NCBI RefSeq assembly: GCF_910591885.1
Contig: NC_063273.1
Location: 4,464,001-4,528,000, forward strand
Origin: Bombus terrestris
Taxonomy: Eukaryota; Arthropoda; Insecta; Hymenoptera; Apidae
DNA: 64,000 nt
Direction: 5' to 3'
The notes under the pieces were generated by a model. The model was given only the letters and a program-made list of their open reading frames with translations, ran no database searches and was not told the DNA's origin. The position numbers and the translations under genes are program-made. Below, one piece after another: positions 40,411 to 52,771 of this stretch. Every line of letters begins with the position of its first letter. Position 1 is the first letter of the stretch.

Positions 40411-41839
40411 CTGCGAAAACCAAGCAAAAAAAAGCACGCGCTTGATCCTGTTTCGTTTGCACGTCATTACACGTTGCAATGAGGAATTATTATTACCCTT
40501 GATTTTTACCGAGCTGCTTCCAGCCGCGACTCTCGTTATCCGCTTTCCATTCCTACGATCGTTGCTTTATGATAATTTCCAACGCATTCTGCCTCGTCTA
40601 CTCCTTCGCGGTAAGCGACGAGAAGACCGCGCGTCTTTACGAACTTATTGGATAACATTCAAAGTGGAAAAATATGGAAGCGCATAACAGATAATATGCA
40701 AAATACATAAAATATACAGAATAAAATACTTCGGAAGAAACATATTTTTATACAGATTCAAGGTACTAGATTCCAGATCGTTTTTCCTTGTAAATAATGT
40801 TCGATCCACGATCCGTATCGAGTTACGATAGTAGTTGCATATTTTTTGATATCTCAGCCATCCACCAAGGTGGATCGTAAAATGCATCGAGAACGTCCGA
40901 ATCGCGAAAGAAAGCGAAAGGGTAGGGTAATTTGGAATCGGGGTCCGGTTTTTCGCGGATAAAAACAAAAACGTAATAAGAGCGCCCGTGAAAAGAGCGA
41001 CGCGCGTCCGCGAGCACGCGCGCCCGCGCAGCCGCAGGAAGCTGCGCCGTGCAAAAAGGCAGAAAGCAATCACGATCAGGCCCGAATATGGACGAGTAAG
41101 GTCAGGGTGCGAACGCAGCTGAGAACGAGGAATGCCATTACGCGCGTTTCGAAGTCGCCGCTGCAGCACACCGCTCCTCCTCTCTACCTTTCCCTCCTTA
41201 CCCTTGTACTCTTTCTTTTTGGCAAAGGTGTTCTTCCAATCGCGACGCTTCTCTACGCGACTTGCCTTTCCCATCCAACACTTGGAACTCTATTTTCCAA
41301 AGATTTGGAATTCTATTCCGTAATATGGAAACTTGGAATTCCACTTCGTTAGTACGAAAGTGAGTTGAATCCAGATAAGATATAAATAGGAACTTGGTTA
41401 TTGATATCGAAAAGGTCTAGGCTGAGTTCTGGTCGTATATAACGAGGCGAACCTCGAAGAATGCTCTTATGAAATGTCAAGGCTACTTCTTTCCTTACTC
41501 CAACGCGAGTTTCCAATTCATTCGCCAACTTCAAGGTTCGAGGAAGTTCGTAAGTATCGGTAGATTGGCGTTCCAAATTGAATCGAAGCTCGCGCAACCG
41601 AACGAAATTCTAATTATAGCGGATCAATGGTGAAAAAATTAAGTAGATCCTGTAAAACCTGCCAAGAACGACGACCAAGAAAACCAGCGTGCTCAACCTA
41701 ACAACCACTTCCTGGCCAGTTTCTCGATCCCATTTCATCTTCGCCTCTATACACATCGTACGATTCAACCTAAATCCTGCAAAGAATTTTCCAATTCATC
41801 GAGACGACGGAAACGGACGGTACCTCGGCAAATCATCCT

Positions 41840-42060
41840 CGCCACCGTGTTACGTGCGGTCGCTTATTTAAGAGCGTGGCGAGCGCTATGCGCTGGATAT
41901 ATCTCGCGTGTTTCGAGCCGTGGTGCGCAACGCTCGGTTCGCTCGGAGCGCGCGCACGGCGCGGCGTGCATCGCAATGCAGCGCAGCCAGCATAAAACAA
42001 GCTGCCATACATGGGGCGACCGTCAGCCGACTCCGGGTTATAGCAGGACCAGCTCGCTTC
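41840..42060 (+). promoter_or_regulatory. CpG-dense promoter-like block with TATA variant
   Basis: A TATTTAAG box at 41865-41872 is followed by about 140 nt extremely rich in CpG and GCGC (41870-42010), then by a long purine-rich stretch that resembles an untranslated leader. No coding start or donor could be tied to it. The opposite strand is open for 280 codons across this block, but that frame is carried by the low-complexity tract and is not taken as a gene. Confidence 0.25.
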
Positions 42061-42071
42061 GAGCTTCGGAG

Positions 42072-42460
42072 CAAGACAGAAGGGAAACGATCGAACAGAG
42101 ACGGCGAGAGGCAGAGAAAGAAAGTAAAGTCGAAGGAGGAGCAGGAGGAGGAGGAGGCGGTGGAGGAATCGAAGATCGAAGGAGAGGAGAAACAGCGTTA
42201 GACTTAACAGAGAAAGAAAGGAAAGACGAGATGTTAGAGACAGAATGAGTATCCGAGGAGAAAGAAAGAGTAGACGCAAGGAATCGAAGATCGACAGAGA
42301 ACCAGAGAGACTCGTGGGGCGAAGAAAAGGACTACGACGGAGCGAACGAGAGAACCAGCGAAACAAGAGGAAGAGGATAGGTAGAAGACAGAGGGGAAAG
42401 AAGAAGAATCGGAGAGAGGAAGGGCGGAAGGACAAGGAGAGAAGTCTAGAGAGTTGGTGC
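42072..42460. repeat. long purine-rich (A/G) tract
   Basis: About 390 nt in which the plus strand is overwhelmingly A and G, including imperfect GGA and GAAA runs (the densest part is 42134-42165). It explains the long open frames seen here on both strands, because such sequence rarely forms stop codons. GAGAG words within it are potential GAGA-factor sites. Confidence 0.8.
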
Positions 42461-42683
42461 AGCAGCGTGTTATCCACGGCTACACGCGCACTCTGAGGCC
42501 GTATTCGTGAAACCGGGCCTCTCGAGATAAGCCAAGCTCGCTTCTTACGAACCAAGCACATGAAAAGGTCTCGAAGGTCCTCGACACCCTCCGCCGCCTG
42601 CAAGTCGATTTTCGTTGGACACGAACACACACCGAAGAGAACACCGGAAAGCGAGAAAGAGAGGAGTAAGAACACGAGGAAGA

Positions 42684-42710
42684 AAAAGAAGAAGAAGAAG
42701 AAGAAGAAGA
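42684..42710. repeat. (GAA)n microsatellite
   Basis: Nearly pure GAA trinucleotide repeat of about nine units within a purine-rich stretch, 42655-42732. Confidence 0.9.
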
Positions 42711-43623
42711 AATGGAGGTGGAGGGGAGAATGAAAGAAGTCTTTCCTATACTACTCCTCGAGGATAATACGCGGTTGTACAGATATACATACGTACAAAT
42801 ACGAAGAGCAGTTATCCGGAATCGATCGCGAGTAATTATAAATCGAAGTGGATGTTTATTAGCATAAGAAGTGGTCGGTGAAACGACGAACGTGCGCTCG
42901 AGCCATCTCGGCCCACGGTACAATTTATTTATCCGCGTCCGACCCATTATAACGCTGGACTACTTGCACGCGCGAAACCGTCCGAAGGAATCTACCGATG
43001 ATTCTAATCTTCTAATCGTCCAAGGTGATCGCGGCAACGAGCGTAATCCAATTCGAACGATTTACAGCGTTTTACTCGTTCCAGCGGTCGATAACGCTGC
43101 ACCAGCTTCCGATACCATTACGTGACCGATAACATCGCCAGAGGTTGAATCAAGTATGATGTAAATTAAGCGTTCCTTCGCCGTAACCATGTTACGCGTT
43201 ATAGCTAGCTAAGTGTTCGTTTCGTTACAAACGTAACCGGTTACTTCGCTATCGAGCGAGGAAATGACGAAATTAAAGGACATTGTCCAATCGGTGTTCG
43301 TCATTGTCCCTTTTGCATGACAAATTAGAAGCCCCACTGAGCGGGTCTATTAATCGTTCATAATGGATCTCGCTTTATCGACCAAAATCAAGCATCTCCT
43401 TCGAAACGTACGATATATCGTTCCATGTGTCGATCGTGTCGATATTAAACGAAATATGGTCGATCGCTCGAATCGGTGACAAGAAATCCTTGTACCCAAT
43501 ATGTAAGAACGGTCGAAGAGAAAAATGGAGTAGGTATATTATTAGTGACTCGACAACCATGGATCAATTTCCTTTCCTTCTAAACCTCTCTCCGAGATGA
43601 CCCACTTTTTAATTCCTTTGACC

Positions 43624-43638
43624 ATATATATATATATA
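43624..43638. repeat. short (AT)n repeat
   Basis: Fifteen nucleotides of alternating A and T, with a second short tatatat block at 43644-43650. Confidence 0.85.
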
Positions 43639-45326
43639 GACCCTATATATCCTCACTAATAACGATCTACGACTTTTTTCACGGATCACCCTCTAAATTA
43701 AATGGTAGCGTGCCAGATTATTCTCGCCTATGTATCTCCTACGTCGACCTTTCTCCGTTCGATTAATCTGCCATTAATTCGATTACCGAGATCGTAGACA
43801 AAACGTAAACTGTTGGATTCGGTGATCGATTCACTAGGAAAATTGCGATTCGATACAAGACCGGCTCGTCTCGTGGATCGAATTGCCTGCAACCTTGTAA
43901 ACCAGCGGTTACACGACGGCGTTACACATATCGCGGAAGGTGTCGAAGCAACACGCCCACGTGAACACCAACCAAGATGGATTAGACAGATACATACGCT
44001 TATTGGTTTGCTTTGCTGTCTTTCTTTTTATTTTCTACACGCTTCTGCGAAACAGGGTTTAATTTCAATGGCGAGTAGTACACGGCGTTTCGTCAAATTA
44101 CATCTGGTAATAAAGCAATATTACGTAGGCGAAAAGTATGAATCTTGAAACTTGACAACCACTTAAATATAATAATTGCCATCGAATTAACTTCACGTAG
44201 AATAGATACGATATTAGCTCTACCGGCGAAAGACGTTCGTCGATGATAAATTTAAGAAGTTCTCTATTCGTACCTTGCGGTATGAAACACGCGAAGGAGA
44301 AGGTACGAGAATCTGGGAATTGTCCATGTTTTCTTCACGACGTCAATCTGACAAATCATCGACCACGTTATTACGAAAACTGTAAACCGGCCGGGAAACG
44401 ACGTAAAAAGCTCGCCACTTATCGACGGTGGACTCGCGAGTTCCATTCAAAAACTCGACGTCAGGTCGAACACGAAGGGGGAGAAAATAACAGTATTAGT
44501 CATTTTGATTCCGCCTTAACGATTGAAGCTTAATGTCCAGGAAGAATCGGCGGCGAAGCGCATGGAAGATTGAACCATGGAGAATGTTCTTTCTCACCTA
44601 TCACCGTGTTTACAGAGAAACGGCAATTTCAGCCACGGAACGATGACTCGTCGAATCGTTTCGGGGAAAAAAGCTGCGCCTCCGTGCTCCTCCGAAACGG
44701 TTCTGACACGGCGGAATCGTCCTGAAACGAATCTCGTGCTTTACTGCCTCGACCTACGTGTCCCCGTCTATTTTAATTAACGTCGAAACTCCGCGGTACG
44801 ACTGCTATTTATATTTCGAGTTATTAAGGGAAACGTTACGTTACTGTCGCCTTGACATTTCTCGCCAGTCAACAGAGCCATAAAGAATACGTACCTACCA
44901 GCCTTGTATTCTTATAGAATTTTGAATTTCATCGAATAAAACGACGAAAGCGATAAATATCGTTTCCTCGTTAACATCCTCATAAACATTTTATGTTGCT
45001 CTCTGCGTGTGTTTCGTAACGGCAAAGCTAACCCGAACCGCGAAATTCCAAGATGTATCCGATCGTTTGGATTGTAAAAAAATCGAATCTTCGGCCTGCG
45101 GGATTCTTCGTGAATTTGCTGAACCAAACACTTGGATGCGAGCGTCCAGCTCTACGAAGAAACGAAAGCAAAAAGCGAGTTAACGGGAACAATCGATCGT
45201 TTTGCGCGGACCGTGTCTAAATCGACTCGATCCGGAGGAGAGCGTCGTCGTCGCGGTGAACCGGTGTATCTAGATCCGGCAGAGATCTAGATCCAGAATC
45301 GAGAGAAGGACGTCGTCCTCCGCTGT

Positions 45327-45365
45327 GCCGTGCACGTTCGCCGTGCACGTCCGCCGTGCACGTCC
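45327..45365. repeat. 13-bp tandem repeat, three copies, each with ACGTG
   Basis: Three adjacent 13-nt units (gccgtgcacgttc, gccgtgcacgtcc, gccgtgcacgtcc), then a partial fourth. Each unit carries GTGCACGT, that is, one ACGTG core on the minus strand. ACGTG is the core recognised by insect bHLH-PAS dimers such as Sima-Tango or Sim-Tango. A shorter direct repeat, atctagatcc, lies just upstream at 45268-45277 and 45285-45294. Confidence 0.85.
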
Positions 45366-48300
45366 GCTGTATCACCGAGGGGGAAAAAAGATCCGGATCG
45401 ACCTAAACGCGACAGATCTATTCCTCTATTCATCGCTCTCGCGCGCGTCCCTTTGGCCTCGATTCGATTTGTCACGCGCCAACCATCGCAGACGAATGCA
45501 ACGCCGCGAGGCAGACCTCTAGCCGTCGACTGTCGATCGGAAATCGACCAACCCCGATCAATCTCCTGTCCAAAGACCATGTTTACGTGGCCAGTTCTCC
45601 TGACAGATTCCTGAATCTCGTTACGCAAAATACAGGGAATATTTAAAGAGTAGCCTTTAAAGATGGTTGAATCGAACGATTTAAACTACTGCTAGCTAAC
45701 TAAGTTAAACTAAATCTTCCATTCTAAGCAAACGTCACTGCCAACTTCCTGATATTATTTATACTGCGAGCATAATTTGAGATAATTGGTTCGTGCGATG
45801 GTATTGTATACCAACTCGTTAAACGTGCATAAGTTTCTTGTAAAATTGTATATTGCACACTCTATCCTTAACATTAGGATAATCTACGCTTGAGATAAAA
45901 TAGCTGAAAGGCCGACAACGACAAACGACAAAAGCTATCCTCCCACGCGAGAAACTTAATCGAAGGAAGATTCCCAACATGGAGTCGGAAAAGATGAAAA
46001 TCTCGCGTCATGCTCACTGGGAACGGAAACGGGGCTTGGTATTCCAGCATAAGGAAAACTCGGCTCTTCCGTTCCAACCTCTGAATGCCAGCCTGTTGGC
46101 GCTTTTCAGGCGAATGGAAAAACGAGCGAGAAACTGGAGTTGGTGCAATCTGCCGTATCCGTGGCACGCATTCGCGTTTTCTTTGGCCGTGGAACAGGGC
46201 AGGACAGGAGGAAACGAAGAGGAAAAAGAGGATGATCGGTCGTAGCCTTGAAAGCTGTCCCCTCGGGCCTGGCAAGAGCACGCGGACCCGTCGATTTACA
46301 CGGCGCCATAGACGGGGATCGGCGTGGAAATGCGTGCCATGCGGCGCCTTCTTTTTATTAATGAGCCATCCTCGCGCAACGAAGGTCGTGCCTCCTGATG
46401 ATCCTGATTAAACGAGCATCGTGCGTCCGGGGCAGATGCTCCGACGGAAAGAAATTAATTATTTCTCCTGGAACTTAATCCGTTTCTTCTTAACGCGGCC
46501 GCTCCATTAATCAAACACCAGCCGCTTTGTTTGGAGCCTTCGAGTTCGATCCATTGTACGGAGGAAAAAAGAGGCGGTTGGTCGGTCGACTGCGTGTCGA
46601 ATGTATCGCGTTCGAAACGCTTTTAGGTTAATAAATGCGTGACAGTTGCTGGAATATTAGGTCGAGGATAATGAGGTAATTGGTATAATAAGAAACAAGG
46701 GTTACGAGACTTCTGCTCTAATTTTTACGGTTTGTTATTGGATAATTAGTCTCGCTGTTCGGTGAAAGAACGCGATGAAAAAGATTCGCATGCTAAAGAA
46801 ATAGGAATACCTAATGAGCTTAATGAACTTTTGAAATATCGTCGTGGGTTCTATCTTTCCTCTTTTTTACCCCATCGTTGGTATCGCAGCGGTATTATAG
46901 TTATTCCATCGTATTGCCATACAGGTTAGCACATTGACGAATCTTTCCGTATCGGTAGATCTTGTCGTCTCGTTAGCGAGCAAAAGGAAAATTATCTCGG
47001 TCCGCGAATATCGGAACACGAACCACCCTGAACGAGACGCAATCTTATCCGGCGAGATTGTCGGCAAAAGGACGAATCCGTCTGCTCGCGGGTAGAAAAA
47101 GGGGAACGCGTGTTGATCAGCGATCGCAATTTGTCTCTTCGACTTTCGTTCTCGTGCTCGCGAGCCGCGAGACTTTTTTCAGTTCCCGTGACTGCCCGCC
47201 TTAAACGTACGCAGGCACGACAAAAGTCGGCCGGTCCAGTTGAACAGGCGGCCTTTGTTATTTACGAGCACCGATACGAGTATTAAGTAACGTTGCTTTC
47301 ACTGTCGCCTACACGCCCCTTTAAATTCCTCCTGGTTACTCCCAAATCCAATCGAGTCCGCGCGACAAACCTCGTATCGTTCACCTGACGGAGCATTGTT
47401 CCGTTGCTTCTACTCAATCCACGTTACAACCTTATCTCGAAGCACCAACTTTTATTCGATAGTTATTATCAACTTAGTAACAACAAAATATATATAATAT
47501 AGAAGATATCCAGTTTTCCACATATTTAAAAAAAAATGAATCTACAAAGACGAGTAAATGAATATGATAACCGACGGATTCATAACTCTGTGCTCTCTTC
47601 CCTTATCGCCATCTCTATCTTCATCTCGATACAAGATCTCGAGTACCTGATAAACGACTTAACCAACCAACTCTATTCGCAAGTAAAACAAACTGCTCCA
47701 ATGACAATACCACGAAACCCCTGTCAATCTTCAACCCACGCTTTCAGCGTCCAATCTATAAGCTACAAAAAGTTACGTACTTTGTCATCAAAGACTCGCT
47801 GGCGTAACCCTCTAACGATGATCCTTGGCAAGGTCGTAATATTTGCAGCTTATCACGCGTGCAGGATGGATAGGAGGCGAAGAACGCGGCAGAGAACGCG
47901 GAGAACAAGGCTTGGATGCTCTTGGATCCCGACAATGGGTAACCTTGAATTTAGCAGAGCGGAAACAGCGGCCGCATCTCACCTGGCGATCTCTCTTTCT
48001 CTCTAATTACTTTCTCCAAGCCGGTCTATCGGCAGAATCTGATCTAATATGAGCGCGAAACTATCCCTCGTGGCACGGTGCATACTGGGTGAGCGCGAAC
48101 GCGCTCGTATGACGTAACAGTAACCTACTTCCGGCTGGGGCGCTGGCGTTCATTCACGTGCCACGAAAGAGACGGGACCGAGAGAGTAAACGAGAGAAAT
48201 AGAACGCGGTTAAACAGAATTCTTCTCGTTTTATCGTTGCCGACGCCCGTTGCTTCTGCGTTTCTGCATTTGTGTGCGAATACAGGTGCACGCGTGTCGT

Positions 48301-50109
48301 GGTTATCGCGTCGCATCTGTAGCGCGATACCAGGCCGCGGATCGTTGCATTAGACCAAAAGCGGAGCTGAATGCGTGGAAACGGTTCTCTGTCCGCGACG
48401 ATACACGACGCCATGCCACATCCTCCTTGTGATCGTAATTAGCTTTCGTATCGAGCAACTGGGTTAATGACGCGTCGAATCTGGTGCGATAAGCGCGCTA
48501 CTGCGTTGGGTACGAGGCAAAGGAATAGTTTAAGAAACGGTGAAGATCAAACATAGGTCTGCAAACTTCTACGTATATTTGCTTTTCGTATCGTGAAAAT
48601 TCTCTTTGTATTTGCGATTTATGCCGTGGTTGGCAAAGAGATATACAAATTACCGCACTTACACGTTCTGCAACACTGTTGCATTTGCATAACTTTTACG
48701 CTGCATTACAAAAGGACAACGCCGAAACGCGTACAGCATGAATACGTATATTACGCGATACACACACAAGGATATCTTAATTGATCATGCTTAAAGCAGA
48801 CGGCCAAGTTTTACTATCCTATTTCCTTTTACTTATCTCCGATGTAAGGATACCTACAAACGTTACAGACGTAACTATTATCGATAGCCGGTGCGTGGAC
48901 CACGACCAGAGATAGATCGAGAACGTCTTCTCGTGTTTCTCTTAAGGGTCGCGAGGATTCTTCGTCCGTAAACGACAGACGGCCGATCGTTCCAACTTCC
49001 CCCGATCGGTCTTCGTTTCCAGCAAAAGCGAGAGTTACTCCCACGCAACGAGACGCTTAATATTCTTTCCTCCTTCGCCATTAGCGTCGATCGTTAGCCA
49101 AGTGTTATTTCGCAGTACAGTACACGAACGATCGTGGCCCGTTGCATATACAACCGCGGTGCGGAGAGAGTGCGTGTCGGTCGTGTCTCGTTTTTACAAG
49201 AGGCGCGTATACTACATGGACGCGTTGCCGGTTTCGCCACGCACTCGTAATTTATATCGGCCCTCCCTCGAAATTGTCCGTGGCGAATATTCTTATGTGT
49301 ATAATGATCCTTATTACCGGTACGTGGGTTTTTACGTAAACGTCTATCTTCTTTCGTTGGTATCGGTTCAGTTGGTATTTCGATGGGAATGATGCACGCG
49401 CTTCTGCGTCTTAACGTTCAGATTCTCGATATTGTAACACAAAACTATCCGTGCATTCTACGCTTCTATGTTGGCGAATTAGTGCTATACGCGTAGCCCT
49501 ACTTTTCTTCGTGAAAAGTCACGGTATCGTATCGTACGGTCGAATAACGGAATAAAACACGAAATTGTCCAAATAAGGAAGATGTAACATGGAAGAAAGA
49601 TTCTCGAGATCCGTATCTCGACGTGCAACATCTGGAAAGAAAAGTACAAAGTTCAGCGCGAACATATTACCATAAAGTACGCGAGATCACTTTCCCGCGT
49701 GGTCTCGGTGCCCCTCTTCCTTTTACAACTGGTACGTTCGATAGATAGAGGAGAGACAAGGAACGGGCATAGTCTAGGAGCGACAGGCACGGAGAGGGTT
49801 TCGCGGCTGGTAACCCGATCGAGCCAGAGGCATGAGCCGCGCGACTAAATATGCATATTCTCCACGCTCTCGGTGTCTCCGTGCACGTTTGCCGGTGAAA
49901 CACGTTTCAGGATATCATCCGACGCGAACAATAGGGAATCAAAGGAGGAACGTAGGCGCGCAAGAAAACGTTAGCCGGCGAATGTTCTGACTGGCTGGTC
50001 GCCGTTGCAGAATGCGGTTGACATTTCTCGGCAAGTAGAGCGTTACCCCCGTCGAACCGATATTCACCAGCCACCGATTTCCTATCGTTCCGCTATCGAT
50101 TTCTCTTAC

Positions 50110-50134
50110 TTAAAGTTCTCCCTTTTCCATTTCA
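50110..50134 (-). other. candidate 25-nt micro-exon or decoy splice pair
   Basis: On the minus strand a very strong acceptor (an uninterrupted run of T and C ending in cgcttcag, AG at 50136-50135) is followed after 25 nt by GTAAGAG (50109-50103). The enclosed segment is open in the frame KWKREN. Such short exons exist in insect genes but are rare, and no neighbouring coding exon was found. Alternatively the acceptor serves a later donor or is unused. Confidence 0.15.
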
Positions 50135-50366
50135 CTGAAGCGAGAGAAACGGGGAAAAAAAAGACAAGAATTCGGTAAAATATGTAAAAATTTCATCAAA
50201 AGCTCATCAGCTTGCGCGAATGGCAATGTTTCCCCGATTTATAGCGTTCGATATTTTACAAGTATGCGCTAAAATGGGAATTGTAAATCGATGTATCGTA
50301 TAGGATAAAGTGTCGGGAGGCTGGACGAGAGATCTCGTTGATTCGATCGAGATCACGGGATCGACG

Positions 50367-50386
50367 TCGATCGATCGATCGATCGA
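50367..50386. repeat. (TCGA)5 palindromic tetranucleotide repeat
   Basis: Five perfect TCGA units; the whole block equals its own reverse complement. TCGA is the most over-used tetramer by eye in this window. Confidence 0.9.
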
Positions 50387-52733
50387 CGGTGTCGCAACGA
50401 GGCGACAGTCATTTGTAGACAACGAAATCGGCCAGGACATATTTCTTCGAGTGTAACGCGGACTCTTGGCACTCGTGACATAATGAAGATAGTATGCAAC
50501 AAGCGGCACCGAGCTTTTCAGGTCAGCTTCCTGCTATGTCGGCAACGTTGATGGATTGCCCGGTTGCATGTCTGACGTGTCGAAACATCTGTTCGATAAA
50601 GAATTATTAATCGAACACGCGCGAAACTGTCGTCTCTCCTCTCTGGTAGCTACACAGGTCGAACTTCGATACGGAGCGGAAATTTCGCCCGAGTTATCGA
50701 CGAGAGAAAATGCTTGAGTCAACAAAATCGTTATTAATTCGTCGTTGTACGAGATGCGTTGTGATAAAATAAACCTCGGTGATTAATCGCTCTGATAATA
50801 TTGGCAGATAATATTCAAGTTCTTAATCCGAACGATGACGATGCTTTATCGAAAACAACGACGAAAGTAAAGAGTCGGCTTATACAAACGACGATAATAC
50901 GTAGCGTACGAGTAATTAACCCACTGCATCCAGACACTGTATTTTGTAACTGTTTGGAAACCCGTGCAAAAAAACGAGACGGATCCTTAGTTCTTATGGC
51001 AATGATTTATGAGCGAAGATCGCTAAACTCGCTGGCTAACAAGCTGACGCAAGGAAACAAGCATCGTATATATATTTTTACTAGCTTCTTGGAGATTTTT
51101 TCGATCTATAAAACCGACGAAGAATCAACGGACAAGATCGGAGTAAAAGGTTTCATGGAACGCGTTGATTCTTCTCGCGACACACTTTACTCCCTTCGCT
51201 GTAACTCTTACGTAAACTCTTCTTTAACCGACAAATTAAAAATTAGAAATTTAAAACTGTCGAGTAGATCGACCAGAAGAAGAACATCGGAAAGCTATCA
51301 TTCTCGCGGGACGATCTCTTATCCCTCGTTAGAAGAGTGGATAGCATCGACATTAGCCGGCGCACGATCGATCAAAGGGTTCGATGGATAGTTGGACGAG
51401 AATTTCGACGTCGAGTGGTTCCCGTGCAGCCTTCAAAACGGTTTTTCCACGTTCTCGCGTACACGCGATAGGTCAACAACACGTTGCTCGGGATTCTATC
51501 GCGAGCGCAGGAAAGTGTGTCGCATTGGTTGGTAGTGTGTGGTGAGTTCGTATTATCCGTGTACGTATGTACGTGTGGGAGAGAGAGACACACCACACGA
51601 CCGATTGCGCAAAACGCTTAAATCTTTGAAACGAGTATAACGGGTATCCGTTCAGTATGCCACGAAGAGGCATACAATGTGCAACAGGCTGTACTTGTAA
51701 CACTTCCCGGCCACCGCTTGCCTCTTACGTCTCATTGTTAAATCGTTGTTACATATGTATGGTCGTGCGAGGGAAACGAGCGCGTGCGACATATCGAATC
51801 CGCTAACGACTGATCGAAAAACTTGCTGAGAGATCAAACCGTCTCGCACGCTCAACGTCACACTAAATCGCTAAAATATATCTCCAGTGTATCTAGATAG
51901 ACTCTTCGAAATTGATCGCGCGCCACTTGGTTCACGCACGTTCCTTTAATCGCAATTCGTGATTTCGTTGGACGAGAGATTAAGACGAATGAAATTGCAC
52001 GAGGTGTATAATTCTTCGCTTAATAACAGACATAATTTTCAAGCAGAAGGCCATAACGTTCTTACCGGATCTATCGAGTATTTTTTATTGCGGCCGAACA
52101 AAAGGCGCATTTGGACCTGGCCACCCAGCCTACCTCGTAGATCAAGCCGAGTGTGCTCGTCCTTCGTTGCGTTCTTCTTTTCTGCGCGCGTTTCACCGGG
52201 CTCGTGGTGCTCCTGTCAGGATCCTTTGTGTAGCCTTATAACTCTCCCCTGGGACCGCGTAGATATAATCGAACGAGCGGTTCCGAACAGACCGATCCGC
52301 GACGAACCGTTTAATTTAGCAGCTCGATACGCCAGCCCCTGATCCCTTCCGATCCTTTTTCGCCTTCTAGGAACCGGACAAGGCTTCGTTTTCTGCGTAG
52401 ACGAATGGGCACGAGATCAGCGAACGTGTCAGACTCGTGATCCGTTCAACATGTGTGGGAATGGTATTCCAGGAGTTCTAGGCGATCTGGGTCAGTAATG
52501 AACTGTGGGTTAAGGTCGTCCGAGGTTAATCGAAGGTTAATCGCTACTTTTATGGTGGCGAGACGTGTGCGAATTCTGCGACCAATGATATTCTACTTAA
52601 GTTGACAATGGGCGGATGGTAATTAGATTTGGATAGATTATTCGAATTTTGCAGTAACCCAGTTTCGCTACTCATCGTGCTTGCAAATACCTAAATTCTA
52701 TATTAATTTCTCTGTGGAATATCGAATGCTAAA

Positions 52734-52771
52734 ATAAGCTAATTTACGCTATAAATAAGATAATTTACGCT
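52734..52771. repeat. 21-bp period tandem duplication
   Basis: ataagctaatttacgct at 52734 and ataagataatttacgct at 52755: 17 nt with one mismatch, spaced by 21 nt. AT-rich. Probably replication slippage. Confidence 0.75.

Noticed and set aside
40645..41274. 209-codon minus-strand open frame
   Set aside because: Length is near the chance maximum for 64 kb in six frames, composition changes abruptly along it, and no family is recognised.
41833..42675. Longest open frame in the window, 280 codons on the minus strand, Leu/Ser/Arg-rich
   Set aside because: It is carried by the purine/pyrimidine tract, where stop codons are rare. Composition is low-complexity and no domain or splice evidence supports it.
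50801..51391. 196-codon forward frame
   Set aside because: Starts only with TTG, not an ATG, and has no domain, no splice sites and no neighbours.
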